A stretch of DNA of 64,000 nucleotides from an uncultured Alphaproteobacteria bacterium (lineage in GTDB: Bacteria; Pseudomonadota; Alphaproteobacteria; Caulobacterales; Hyphomonadaceae). The DNA is taken from the NCBI GenBank assembly GCA_903831255.1, contig CAIKWZ010000047.1, positions 1 through 64,000 on the forward strand. The letters are read 5' to 3'. The position numbers and the translations under genes were made by a program. How positions within the stretch are numbered: the first letter of the stretch is position 1; each line of letters opens with the position of its first letter. Below the pieces are notes generated by a model, which saw nothing but the letters and a program-made list of their open reading frames with translations, was not told the origin of the DNA and did not search any database. Shown one piece after another: positions 46,814 to 55,308 of the stretch.

Positions 46814-47353
46814 ATAGCCCGTCGTCCTCAAGCGGCTCCGCCGCCGAAAAAAGATGGTCCTCAGATCAACGAGGACATCCGCGCGTCCCGAGTTCTTCTC
46901 ATCGACGAAAAGGGCGAGAAGCAAGGCGAAATGCCCCTGGATGCGGCACTGGACGCCGCGCGGGAGGCTGGCCTCGACTTGGTGATGGTCGCCCCTGACA
47001 ACGACCCTCCGGTCGTCAAGATTTCCGACTATGGAAAGCAGCGCTTTCAGGAACAGAAGAAGAAGGCGGAAGCTCGCAAAAAGCAGAAGTCGGCGGATCT
47101 CAAAGAGATCAAGATGCGCCCGAACATCGACAAGCACGACTACGAGGTCAAAGGCAAATCGATCCGACGCTTCTTCGAAGAAGGCGACAAGGTTAAGATC
47201 ACCATGCGATTTCGCGGACGGGAAATGGCCCATCAGCATCTCGGCATGGAGCTGCTGGCAAAAGTTCGACTGGATTTCTCCGACGTCGCCAAAGTCGAAC
47301 AGGAGCCAAAGCTTGAGGGCCGTCAGATGGTGATGGTGCTTTCCCCCAAATAA
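46814..47353 (+). CDS. infC: Translation initiation factor IF-3 with AUA start
   Basis: A 179-residue factor that keeps the ribosomal subunits apart and proofreads start codons. I begin it at the ATA at 46814: GGGAG lies eight bases upstream and the reading gives (M)[18 protein letters not shown], the conserved IF-3 N-terminus. The first in-frame ATG (46931) would delete the N-terminal 39 residues. IF-3 genes commonly use a rare start codon, through which IF-3 represses its own synthesis. The N-domain, the Lys-rich linker (about residues 75-95) and the C-domain ([13 protein letters not shown] onward) are complete. Confidence 0.95.
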   Translation: MARRPQAAPPPKKDGPQINEDIRASRVLLIDEKGEKQGEMPLDAALDAAREAGLDLVMVAPDNDPPVVKISDYGKQRFQEQKKKAEARKKQKSADLKEIKMRPNIDKHDYEVKGKSIRRFFEEGDKVKITMRFRGREMAHQHLGMELLAKVRLDFSDVAKVEQEPKLEGRQMVMVLSPK

Positions 47354-47356
47354 AAC

Positions 47357-47376
47357 AGCCGCACGGAGCGGTTTTG
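47357..47376 (+). terminator. Weak terminator-like hairpin after infC
   Basis: CCGC and GCGG form a short stem around ACGGA, flanked by AAAACAG on the left and TTTT on the right, immediately after the infC stop. It may end part of the infC transcript before the rpmI promoter. Confidence 0.35.
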
Positions 47377-47396
47377 GGGAATCGTCGACCGCCAGC

Positions 47397-47424
47397 TTGC
47401 TTTCTTATCGCACTGGCGTATAGA
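47397..47424 (+). promoter_or_regulatory. Putative rpmI promoter
   Basis: TTGCTT (47397-47402) and TATAGA (47419-47424) are 16 bases apart. Transcription would begin near 47431, giving a leader of about 100 bases before rpmI. That leader contains a perfect CCGTCA-GAAA-TGACGG hairpin (47490-47505). Confidence 0.5.
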
Positions 47425-47489
47425 AACCCGCTTCCACGCACCGGTCGGGGCCAAATTGGCATGCCTCACTGGTCTTTTTTGGCGTCGCG

Positions 47490-47505
47490 CCGTCAGAAAT
47501 GACGG
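47490..47505 (+). promoter_or_regulatory. GNRA-capped hairpin in the rpmI leader
   Basis: CCGTCA and TGACGG form six perfect pairs closed by a GAAA tetraloop, 29 bases before the rpmI ATG. It could be part of an autoregulatory leader bound by L20 or IF-3-linked control, as known for this operon in other bacteria. Similarity to those leaders was not established. Confidence 0.4.
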
Positions 47506-47533
47506 GTCGGTCTGTCGCCCTCAGGAGATGAAA

Positions 47534-47740
47534 ATGCCGAAGATGAAGACGACCAAGGCCGCCGCCAAGCGGTTCAAGTTCACGGCGACCGGGAAACTCA
47601 AGCACGGCGTCGCGGGCAAACGTCACCGATTGATCAGCCACAATTCGAAGTACATCCGTTCCAATCGAGGCACCGAAGTGGTGGCCGCGGTGGACACGCC
47701 TCGCATTGTGAAAAAGTTCCTGCCCTACGGCGACAAGTAG
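47534..47740 (+). CDS. rpmI: 50S ribosomal protein L35
   Basis: A 68-residue basic ribosomal protein starting MPKMKTTKAAAKRFK, the family's standard N-terminus. KHGVAGKRHRLI and the C-terminal RIVKKFLPY match L35. AGGAG lies six bases before the ATG at 47534; a nearer ATG at 47528 would leave no spacing. It precedes rplT by 51 bases and shares its transcript. Confidence 0.97.
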   Translation: MPKMKTTKAAAKRFKFTATGKLKHGVAGKRHRLISHNSKYIRSNRGTEVVAAVDTPRIVKKFLPYGDK

Positions 47741-47791
47741 AGATCCCCGTAGGACGCCCTTCCAACCTGATCATTCTATCGGAGACGACAC

Positions 47792-48154
47792 ATGCCACGC
47801 GCACGCGGTAGAGTTCCGGCACACGCCCGGCACCGTAAAGTCATCAAGGCGGCCAAAGGTTTTTATGGTCGCCGCAAAAATACGTTTCGCACGGCCCAGG
47901 CGGCGGTGGTTAAATCCAGCGTCAACGCCTTTAAGGGTCGCAAGCAGAAGAAGAGAAATTTCCGCTCGCTCTGGATCCAGCGCATCAACGCAGCCGTTCG
48001 GACCTTTGATGAGACTCTCACCTATTCCCGCTTTATCGACGGCCTGACCAAAGCGGGCGTCGGGGTGGATCGCAAGGTGATGGCGGAACTGGCGGTCAGC
48101 GAGCCGGCCGCTTTTGCAGCCCTCGTTCAAAAAGCGCGCGCAGCTCTGGCCTGA
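47792..48154 (+). CDS. rplT: 50S ribosomal protein L20
   Basis: A 120-residue rRNA-binding protein needed early in large-subunit assembly. The N-terminal extension [18 protein letters not shown] and the globular segment [18 protein letters not shown] are typical. GGAG lies eight bases before the ATG. In other bacteria L20 represses its own operon by binding the leader; the structured rpmI leader here is a possible target. Confidence 0.97.
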   Translation: MPRARGRVPAHARHRKVIKAAKGFYGRRKNTFRTAQAAVVKSSVNAFKGRKQKKRNFRSLWIQRINAAVRTFDETLTYSRFIDGLTKAGVGVDRKVMAELAVSEPAAFAALVQKARAALA

Positions 48155-48263
48155 GACCTCCAGCGAGGCCGGGGAAGGGATCCTGCGCGAGCGACGGCTG
48201 CGCAAGCCGGATCAGTGCGGCCGTTCTTCGGAGATCTAAATCCGGTAATTGCGCGGGGCCGCT

Positions 48264-49346
48264 ATGACGATACTGGACCAGCTTGCCGAAATTGAACGGG
48301 ACATAACCGCATCGGTCTCCGCAGCGCCGGCGGAAGCCGATCTCGAAGCTATACGGATAGCCGAACTTGGGAAAAAAGGTCGGATCTCCCTGCTGATGCG
48401 CGAACTGGGAACGATGCCTCCGGAGGAGCGGCTTCGCGCGGGACCCGTGTTGAACGGCCTCAAGGATAGGGTCGCGACAGCCATCTCGGCTCGCCGACAG
48501 GCCCTCGAGGTCGAGACCATGAACCGGCGGCTGGAAAACGAACGAGAGGACCTGACCCTAGCTCATCGACAGGAGTTCCAGGGAGCATTGCACCCCGTGA
48601 TGCAGGTTTTCGAGGAGATTGCGGCGATCTTTGCAGACATGGGTTTCTCGGTTGCCGAGGGACCCGACATCGAGGACGACTTCCACAATTTCACAGCCCT
48701 CAACTTCCCTGTCGGCCATCCTGCCCGGGAAATGCACGACACCTTCTTTCTTCGACCTGCCGCCGACGGCTCGCGAAAAGTTCTCAGAACTCATACAAGT
48801 CCTGTGCAGATCAGGACCATGATGAGCGCTCCGCCGCCCATTCGGATCATTGCCCCGGGGCGCGTGTATCGAAAGGACTGGGACGCGACCCACACTCCGA
48901 TGTTCCACCAGGTGGAAGGTCTCGTGATTGATAAGACCGCACATATGGGGCATCTGAAGCAGTGCCTGACGGACTTCTGCGCCCGTTTCTTCGAAGTCGA
49001 GCGCGCCGAAACCCGCCTTCGGCCTCACTTCTTTCCCTTTACAGAGCCGTCCGCGGAAATGGACGTTCGATGTGACCGTTCCGGCGGAGAGATCCGGGTT
49101 GGGGTCGGATCGGACTGGCTCGAGATTCTGGGATGTGGAATGGTTCATCCCAATGTCCTCCGGCAATGCGGTCTGGACCCTGAAGAGGTTCAGGGCTTCG
49201 CCTTTGGCATGGGCGTCGATCGCCTCGCGATGTTGAAATATGGAATGCCGGACCTTCGGCCATACTTTGAAGCGGACGTCGACTGGATCCGCCACTACGG
49301 GTTCCGGCCCTGGCTGATTCCGACCGTTACAGGAGGATTGAGCTGA
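48264..49346 (+). CDS. pheS: Phenylalanyl-tRNA synthetase alpha subunit
   Basis: A 360-residue class II synthetase subunit. An N-terminal coiled-coil arm that contacts tRNA (about residues 1-90) is followed by the catalytic domain. Motif 2 appears in the [21 protein letters not shown] segment and motif 3 in [17 protein letters not shown]. The start at 48264 follows GGGG; a TTG at 48249 is less likely. The stop overlaps the pheT ATG by one base. A hairpin CGGCT-GCGCA-AGCCG lies in the rplT-pheS gap. Confidence 0.97.
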   Translation: MTILDQLAEIERDITASVSAAPAEADLEAIRIAELGKKGRISLLMRELGTMPPEERLRAGPVLNGLKDRVATAISARRQALEVETMNRRLENEREDLTLAHRQEFQGALHPVMQVFEEIAAIFADMGFSVAEGPDIEDDFHNFTALNFPVGHPAREMHDTFFLRPAADGSRKVLRTHTSPVQIRTMMSAPPPIRIIAPGRVYRKDWDATHTPMFHQVEGLVIDKTAHMGHLKQCLTDFCARFFEVERAETRLRPHFFPFTEPSAEMDVRCDRSGGEIRVGVGSDWLEILGCGMVHPNVLRQCGLDPEEVQGFAFGMGVDRLAMLKYGMPDLRPYFEADVDWIRHYGFRPWLIPTVTGGLS

Positions 49347-51889
49347 TGAAGTTCACCCTTTCCTGGCTGAATGATTATTTCGATACCAGCGCTGATCTCA
49401 CCGCCGTGGCTGAAGCCATGACGCTGGCCGGACTGGAAGTGGAGGACGTTCACGACCCGCGAGACGCTCTCGCTGCCTTTTCAGTGGCGCGGATCATCGA
49501 TGCGCGCCCTCACCCCAACGCCGACAAACTGCAGGTGTGTCAGGTGGAAACCCGAGACGGGCCGAAGGAGATCGTCTGCGGAGCGCTCAACGCCCGAGCC
49601 GGACTGACAACGGCCTACGCGCCCATCGGAGCATTTGTACCCGGCCTGGGCGTGACCCTCGCGGCTCGCCCGGTTCGGGGCGTGGTTTCCAACGGGATGC
49701 TTTGCTCGGGCGGCGAACTTGGAACCGCCGAGGATCCCTTTGGCCTTCGTTCTTCGCGGGAAGAGGCCTGGATGCCCCGGGCCGCCGCCCTGGACATAAC
49801 GCCGGAGACGGCCCGTCTCGATGGCGGAATTCTGGAGCTGCCCGACAGCCTTAAGATCGGCGCACCGCTCGCCGAGGCGCTGGAGGAAACAGATCCGGTC
49901 ATCGACTTCGAAGTCACGCCCAATCGTCCGGACTGGCTGGGCGTCATGGGAATCGCAAGGGATCTGGCCGCCAAGGGCGTTGGACGTTTCTCCCCTCGCC
50001 CCGTATCTCCGGTCGCAGGACTATTTCCATGTCCGATCGGAGTAATCCTTGAGGCGCCGGGTGCATGCCCGGTATTCGCCGGACGTCTGATCCGCGGGGT
50101 CCGGAACGGCCCCTCTCCGGACTGGCTCCAGAAGCGCCTGAAATCGATCGGCCTTAATCCCAAGAATCTTCTGGTCGACGTCACAAACTACATCTCATTC
50201 GATCGCGCGAGACCCCTGCACGTCTATGACGCATCAAAGCTGAGGGGCGACATCATCGTTCGAATGGCAAGGTCGGCGAATGACGCAGAAGGCGGAGCGA
50301 CGGACCCGGACGTACTCGACGGCCTGGACGGCATAAAGCGCGAGGCGCCTGCTTTCTCCTGCATCATCTCAGACGACGGCGGCCGACGATGCATCGGACT
50401 TGGCGGCGTAATGGGGGGCAATGAAACGTCCTCCCAGCTGGACACGACGGATGTTTTTATTGAGAGCGCCTGGTTTGATCCGCTCACAATCGCCCGGACC
50501 GGCCGGCAAACGGGAATCCTGTCAGACGCTCGCTTCCGATTTGAGCGCGGCGTGGACCCCAACAGCTGCCTCGAGGGACTTGAGCTCGCAACGCGCCTGA
50601 TCCTGGAATACGCTGGGGGAGACCCATCCGAGGTCGTCATCGCGGGCGCACCGCCCAAGACAGACCGCACTGTGGTGTTCAAGGTGCGCGACATGGAACG
50701 CCTGACAGGCGTCCGCATGAAGCCGAAAAGAATGGAAGAAATACTCAAGGGCCTCGGCTTCCGTCCAGAGACGCCCGCGAAAAGCTGGCGGTCAGGGGAT
50801 GAGGACTGGCGGATCCAGGTTCCATCATTCCGACCCGATATAGAGGGCTCGGCGGATATTGTTGAGGAACTCATCCGCATCGAGGGTTTTGACAGTCTTC
50901 CGACAGACCCCCTACCCCCTCCGGCCAGCCCCGCACAGATCGTCGTGACTCCATTGCAAAACAGGATCCGGATCACACGCCGGGTGCTTGCTGCGAGAGG
51001 GTTTCTCGAGACGGTGACGTGGAGCTTCATGGACAGCGCCAAGGCTGCGCTCTGCCTGACCGAAGGAGCCGCTCTCAACGATCGTCTGCTTCTGGAGAAC
51101 CCGATCGCTGCCGAGCTCTGCTACATGCGACCGTCAATGCTTCCGAACCTTATCGAAGCCGCACAGAAAAATCTGGATCGCGGCGCACGGACAGTACGTT
51201 TGTTTGAGGCGGGACCGGTCTATGAGGGAGACGAACCCGAAGACCAGAAAGCAAGAATAGCGGCCCTAATCGCAGGGCATGCCGACCGTCACTGGACAGG
51301 ACGATGCCCGCCCTATGACGCATTCGCTGCAAAGGCGGATCTCCTCGCAGCGCTGGAGGCCCTCGATCAACCCGCGGAACGCTTTCAGATCGCCCCGCCA
51401 GTCGGACCTCTGTGGCATCCAGGTCGAGCAGCGACGATCCGCCTTGGACCCAAGACCATCATAGGAAGCTTTGGCGAAATCCATCCCGCTATTCTGAAGG
51501 CGCTCCGAGCGGAAGGACCAATGGTCGCGTTCGAGCTCGCGCTCGATAACCTGCCGGCGGTGAAAGCGCGGTCCTCGAAGACCCGGCCTCTGCTCGATCG
51601 TCGCCACCTGACGCCAATTCGTCGGGACTTCGCCTTCGTGGCGCTCGAGAGAGTAACTGCGGGCGACATCGTCCGTGCAGCGATGAAAGCTGATCCAAAA
51701 CTCATCGTGTCAGCGAACGTGTTTGACGTCTTCCGCGGCCCCTCACTTGGAGAGGGACAAAAGTCTGTGGCGATCGAGGTGACGATCCAGCCAAAAGCCG
51801 AAGCTCTCAAGGATGAGCAGATCGACGCGATCTGCAAATCCATCGTTCAGGCAGTCGGAAAGGCGACAGGAGCGACTCTGCGCTCCTGA
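49346..51889 (+). CDS. pheT: Phenylalanyl-tRNA synthetase beta subunit
   Basis: An 847-residue subunit with the usual order: an EMAP/OB tRNA-binding domain (about residues 40-150, with PHPNADKLQVCQV), the B3/B4 editing domain, the B5 domain, a catalytic-like core, and a C-terminal ferredoxin-fold anticodon-binding domain (about 755-847, RRDFAFVALERVTAGDIV). Editing-domain segments VTPNRPDWLGVMGIARDLAA and LGGVMGGNETS are present. It overlaps pheS by one base. It ends the translation block. Confidence 0.97.
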   Translation: MKFTLSWLNDYFDTSADLTAVAEAMTLAGLEVEDVHDPRDALAAFSVARIIDARPHPNADKLQVCQVETRDGPKEIVCGALNARAGLTTAYAPIGAFVPGLGVTLAARPVRGVVSNGMLCSGGELGTAEDPFGLRSSREEAWMPRAAALDITPETARLDGGILELPDSLKIGAPLAEALEETDPVIDFEVTPNRPDWLGVMGIARDLAAKGVGRFSPRPVSPVAGLFPCPIGVILEAPGACPVFAGRLIRGVRNGPSPDWLQKRLKSIGLNPKNLLVDVTNYISFDRARPLHVYDASKLRGDIIVRMARSANDAEGGATDPDVLDGLDGIKREAPAFSCIISDDGGRRCIGLGGVMGGNETSSQLDTTDVFIESAWFDPLTIARTGRQTGILSDARFRFERGVDPNSCLEGLELATRLILEYAGGDPSEVVIAGAPPKTDRTVVFKVRDMERLTGVRMKPKRMEEILKGLGFRPETPAKSWRSGDEDWRIQVPSFRPDIEGSADIVEELIRIEGFDSLPTDPLPPPASPAQIVVTPLQNRIRITRRVLAARGFLETVTWSFMDSAKAALCLTEGAALNDRLLLENPIAAELCYMRPSMLPNLIEAAQKNLDRGARTVRLFEAGPVYEGDEPEDQKARIAALIAGHADRHWTGRCPPYDAFAAKADLLAALEALDQPAERFQIAPPVGPLWHPGRAATIRLGPKTIIGSFGEIHPAILKALRAEGPMVAFELALDNLPAVKARSSKTRPLLDRRHLTPIRRDFAFVALERVTAGDIVRAAMKADPKLIVSANVFDVFRGPSLGEGQKSVAIEVTIQPKAEALKDEQIDAICKSIVQAVGKATGATLRS

Positions 51890-51945
51890 AACGCTGGCGC
51901 GCAAACCGGCATTCGACACGACAACGTTGGGAGCGGGCCGTCCGC

Positions 51946-52371
51946 CTAGTCAGGGAGGATCAGCCGGCCGTCAGCGCCCAGCGGGATAAAGGGATTAAAG
52001 GCAACCTCCCAGGGATAGCCATCTAAATCCAGAAAATAGCCTGAATAGCCGCCCCAGAACGCATTGTGAGCCGGAGCCTGCAGATGTGCGCCGAGTTCCA
52101 CCGCTCGCGCCAGACACATGTCGACTTCATCCCGGGAGCGCACGTTGTGAGCAATCGTGAAACCTCCAAACTGTCCGCGATCATCAGGGAGACGACAGTC
52201 TTTTGCGAGCTTGTCGACCGGATATAGTCCGAACACCACACCGCCGGCATCGAACAGAGCGATCGACTCAAAGGCCCTCGCCTTACGGCTCCATCCCATA
52301 GCTTCCCAGAAAGCAATGGAACGCTGAAGGTCGCGAGAGCCCAAAGTGATGATGCTGATCCGTGGCTCCAC
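51946..52371 (-). CDS. VOC (glyoxalase-fold) family protein
   Basis: A 141-residue single-module vicinal oxygen chelate protein. It has the beta-alpha-beta-beta-beta pattern twice: RISIITLGSRDLQRSIAFW at the start and the C-terminal YSGYFLDLDGYPWEVAFNP, where the D-x-D-G and E positions match metal-binding strands. Members include glyoxalase-like and resistance proteins, and the substrate cannot be told from the sequence. It stands alone, on the minus strand between pheT and the RusA-like gene. Confidence 0.88.
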   Translation of the reverse strand: MEPRISIITLGSRDLQRSIAFWEAMGWSRKARAFESIALFDAGGVVFGLYPVDKLAKDCRLPDDRGQFGGFTIAHNVRSRDEVDMCLARAVELGAHLQAPAHNAFWGGYSGYFLDLDGYPWEVAFNPFIPLGADGRLILPD

Positions 52372-52526
52372 GCTGAACTCTCCCCAAGGATTCTCGCCCG
52401 CCCAGGCTGCGACGTACGAAACGGCGCTGTCACAAAAGACCAGTCTTCAGACTGATACAACCCCTCACGACTGGCAGAGAGCGCAGTCTATCGCAAATGC
52501 AGCTCGGCAACGAACTGAGCCCGCCT

Positions 52527-52919
52527 TTAGCCCTGAGGCGATAGGCCCGCGGGAGACAGCCTCATCCATACGCCCTCACGGTCCGCCTGGACTCGCTCAA
52601 CCAGCAGTCGCGCAACCTGGCTATCATCATGAAAGACGGCTCCGCAGGCGCTGTCGAGCAGAGCCTTTGCGAGATTATCGAGGTCCATCCAAGGCGGATC
52701 CCCTTTGAACTCCATCCGGATATGAACCTCAAAGTCGCCCCACCGGGGGCGCACCTCCTGAAATGTCTTACGAAAGAATTCCCGCACGAGAGGCTTGTAG
52801 TACTTGGTCTGCGTGGTCAGCCCCTCGATATGAAGCTCGACACCACCCTGCTCCCGAAGCCGCGCCCGGATTTTGCCGCTGCGAACCCATGGACGCCCGT
52901 CATCTTCATGTCGATCCAT
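52527..52919 (-). CDS. RusA-like Holliday-junction nuclease family protein
   Basis: A 130-residue protein with the RusA fold. The acidic signature is WMDLDNLAKALLDSACGAVFHDD, giving D79, D81, D88 and D98/D99 as the metal cluster equivalent to RusA's catalytic Asp residues. RusA enzymes resolve four-way junctions and are mostly phage-borne; here there are no phage genes nearby. The start at 52919 has AGAGG six bases upstream, whereas the frame extends to 53072 over the divergent gene. Whether it cuts junctions is untested. The C-terminus is short and lacks obvious extra domains. Confidence 0.75.
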   Translation of the reverse strand: MDRHEDDGRPWVRSGKIRARLREQGGVELHIEGLTTQTKYYKPLVREFFRKTFQEVRPRWGDFEVHIRMEFKGDPPWMDLDNLAKALLDSACGAVFHDDSQVARLLVERVQADREGVWMRLSPAGLSPQG

Positions 52920-53077
52920 CTCAGACCTCTCCCTCTGGCTCTGGACAGTTGAGAGGAGATCTGTGCGAGTTGACGGGAGAACGGAAGTAACGACGAATGC
53001 CGACCCGGATGCGGAACGCGCAATAGCCCGAGCGACGCCTCCGACGGATGGCACGATCGACAAATGGATCACTGGGC

Positions 53078-53776
53078 ATGATGAACCCGTCTCTGGATTT
53101 CGCAGCCTTACGGGAAGCCTTCAACTCTCATCGTCGCATTCGGATCGCCGAGGCTCTGCCTCCCGAACTGGCTGAAGACATTCGGCGGGAACTCGCAAAC
53201 CTTCGCTACAGCCTTTTCTGCGCGACGTCCAAGGGGGTGGCCGTCCTCGAGCACGATGAGATCGCTCGATGGCCGCAGAGCAGAAAGGATGAGTTGCGCG
53301 ACTTCCTGATGGAGGGAGCAGCCGGTGGTGAAGGGTTCGCCTATAACGGTTTCCGCATCACCGAGGCGATGGAGAGACTTTCTCCGGCTACCGCTCTCGG
53401 GCGCCTGGCTCGGGATCTCGGATCGCCGGCCATGCTGGAGATGATCCGGACGATTACCGGGCCCTCTGACATTGACAGCGCATTCGCTCAGGCGACCCAG
53501 TTTCTGCCAGGCCACTATCTGACCCGCCACCTGGATGATCCAGCAGGCGAGCGACGACGTTTCGCATTTGTATGGGGTTTCACCCCTGTATGGAGACCGG
53601 ACTGGGGCGGTCTCCTGCAGTTTTTTACCCCTGACTTAGAGCCATCGCAGTCACTGTCGCCGGGCTTCAATACGCTGGACCTATTCGACGTCAGCCACTG
53701 GCACTCGGTGACTTACGTCGCCCCCTTCGCCCAGGCGCCCAGACTGGCGATATCAGGCTGGTTTACAAAACGTTAG
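53078..53776 (+). CDS. 2OG-Fe(II) oxygenase (prolyl-hydroxylase-like)
   Basis: About 232 residues with the double-stranded beta-helix fold of SM-20/Tpa1-like prolyl hydroxylases. The iron ligands are visible: H-x-D in RHLDD and the distal His in DVSHWHSVTYV. The 2-oxoglutarate Arg is in PRLAISGWF. Bacterial homologues can hydroxylate ribosomal or elongation-factor prolines; the target here is unknown. ATG codons at 53048, 53078 and 53081 are all possible and none has a strong ribosome-binding site. It is divergent from the RusA-like gene. Confidence 0.82.
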   Translation: MMNPSLDFAALREAFNSHRRIRIAEALPPELAEDIRRELANLRYSLFCATSKGVAVLEHDEIARWPQSRKDELRDFLMEGAAGGEGFAYNGFRITEAMERLSPATALGRLARDLGSPAMLEMIRTITGPSDIDSAFAQATQFLPGHYLTRHLDDPAGERRRFAFVWGFTPVWRPDWGGLLQFFTPDLEPSQSLSPGFNTLDLFDVSHWHSVTYVAPFAQAPRLAISGWFTKR

Positions 53777-53794
53777 GAACAAGCGCGCTTGCTC
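53777..53794. promoter_or_regulatory. Near-perfect palindrome before fumC
   Basis: GAACAAGCGCGCTTGCTC is an 18-base palindrome with one mismatched pair, in the 100-base gap between the oxygenase gene and fumC. It may be an operator or a 3' hairpin of the upstream gene; there is no T tract. Confidence 0.35.
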
Positions 53795-53877
53795 GACGGC
53801 GGCAAATCGCCTGAGCGGGTTGAACCTGCATCGGCTTGGGTCTAGTCCCAATTTGCCTGAATGGGAGCGCACCTCAC

Positions 53878-55272
53878 ATGACCGTCAAGACCCGTACCGA
53901 AACCGACACGTTCGGCCCCATCGAAGTCCGCGCGGACCGATACTGGGGAGCCCAAGCGGAGAGATCTCTGGGAAACTTCCGCATTGGATGGGAGAGACAG
54001 CCGAACGCAATCATTAGAGCTCTTGGGATTGTGAAGCGAGCGGCCGCTGAATCCAACATGGCGCTTGGAAAGCTCGATCGTCAGCTCGGAGAGACGATCG
54101 TTCAAGCTGCCGACGAGGTGATCTCTGGATCGTTGAACGACCACTTCCCTCTGGTCGTCTGGCAAACCGGATCCGGAACTCAATCAAATATGAACGCCAA
54201 CGAGGTGATCTCCAACCGGGCAATTGAAATCCTCGGCGGAGTGATGGGGTCCAAAAAGCCCGTTCATCCGAACGATCATGTCAACATGAGCCAGTCCTCG
54301 AACGACACCTTCCCAACGGCGATGCATATTGCGTGCGCAGAAGAGATTCATCACCGCCTTCTTCCTGCCCTCGGCCGCCTGCACCAGGCGCTGTCTGAGA
54401 AATCGAGGCTATGGGCGGACATCATCAAGATCGGGAGGACGCACACCCAGGACGCCACACCTCTGACCCTCGGTCAGGAGTTCGGCGGATACGCTCGCCA
54501 GATCGAGCTGGGCATGGAGAGAATACGCATGTGCCAGCCGCATCTTATGGCGCTGGCGCAGGGCGGGACAGCGGTCGGCACCGGACTGAACGCGCCGATA
54601 GGCTTTGATCGGCTGGTCGCGGAGAAGGTCTCTGACATCACCGGCCTTCACTTCACCACCGCGCCGAACAAGTTCGAAGCCCTGGCGGCCCATGACGCGA
54701 TGGTCATGAGCCACGGCGCCATCACGACTGTGGCCGCCTCGCTCTTCAAGATCGCGAACGACATACGTCTACTCGGGTCGGGACCACGAGCCGGCCTGGG
54801 CGAACTGTCTCTGCCTGAGAACGAGCCTGGGTCCTCCATCATGCCGGGAAAGGTCAATCCGACTCAATGTGAGGCCCTTACACAAGTATGCGCCCATATA
54901 ATGGGCAACAATGCGGCGATCGCATTTGCCGGAAGCCAGGGCCATTTTGAGCTGAACGTTTACAATCCAATGATGGCCTACAATTTCCTTCAGTCGGTTC
55001 AGCTGATGTCAGACGCAGCCGTCTCCTTCACAGACAACTGCGTAGTGGGCATTGAACCGCGCCTCGACAATATCCGATCCGGTGTCGAGCGATCCCTGAT
55101 GCTGGTGACAGCTCTTAACGAACGACTGGGCTATGACGCATGCGCAAAAATAGCGAAGACAGCACACCGGAATGGAACGACCCTGAGGGACGAAGCGGTT
55201 GGAGGCGGTTACCTCACGGATGAGGAATTCAGCGCGATCGTGCGTCCCGAGACTATGATCGGACCGAAGTGA
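53878..55272 (+). CDS. fumC: Class II fumarate hydratase
   Basis: A 464-residue iron-independent fumarase interconverting fumarate and malate in the TCA cycle. The family signature [13 protein letters not shown] with the catalytic Ser is intact, as are [27 protein letters not shown] and [16 protein letters not shown]. The length is normal. The start at 53878 matches homologues; the frame is open to 53836. It precedes the acyl-CoA dehydrogenase by 36 bases, possibly in one transcript. Confidence 0.97.
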   Translation: MTVKTRTETDTFGPIEVRADRYWGAQAERSLGNFRIGWERQPNAIIRALGIVKRAAAESNMALGKLDRQLGETIVQAADEVISGSLNDHFPLVVWQTGSGTQSNMNANEVISNRAIEILGGVMGSKKPVHPNDHVNMSQSSNDTFPTAMHIACAEEIHHRLLPALGRLHQALSEKSRLWADIIKIGRTHTQDATPLTLGQEFGGYARQIELGMERIRMCQPHLMALAQGGTAVGTGLNAPIGFDRLVAEKVSDITGLHFTTAPNKFEALAAHDAMVMSHGAITTVAASLFKIANDIRLLGSGPRAGLGELSLPENEPGSSIMPGKVNPTQCEALTQVCAHIMGNNAAIAFAGSQGHFELNVYNPMMAYNFLQSVQLMSDAAVSFTDNCVVGIEPRLDNIRSGVERSLMLVTALNERLGYDACAKIAKTAHRNGTTLRDEAVGGGYLTDEEFSAIVRPETMIGPK

Positions 55273-55308
55273 CCACACGCTAAGGCGTTCGGCCATCTGG
55301 AGAAGAAA

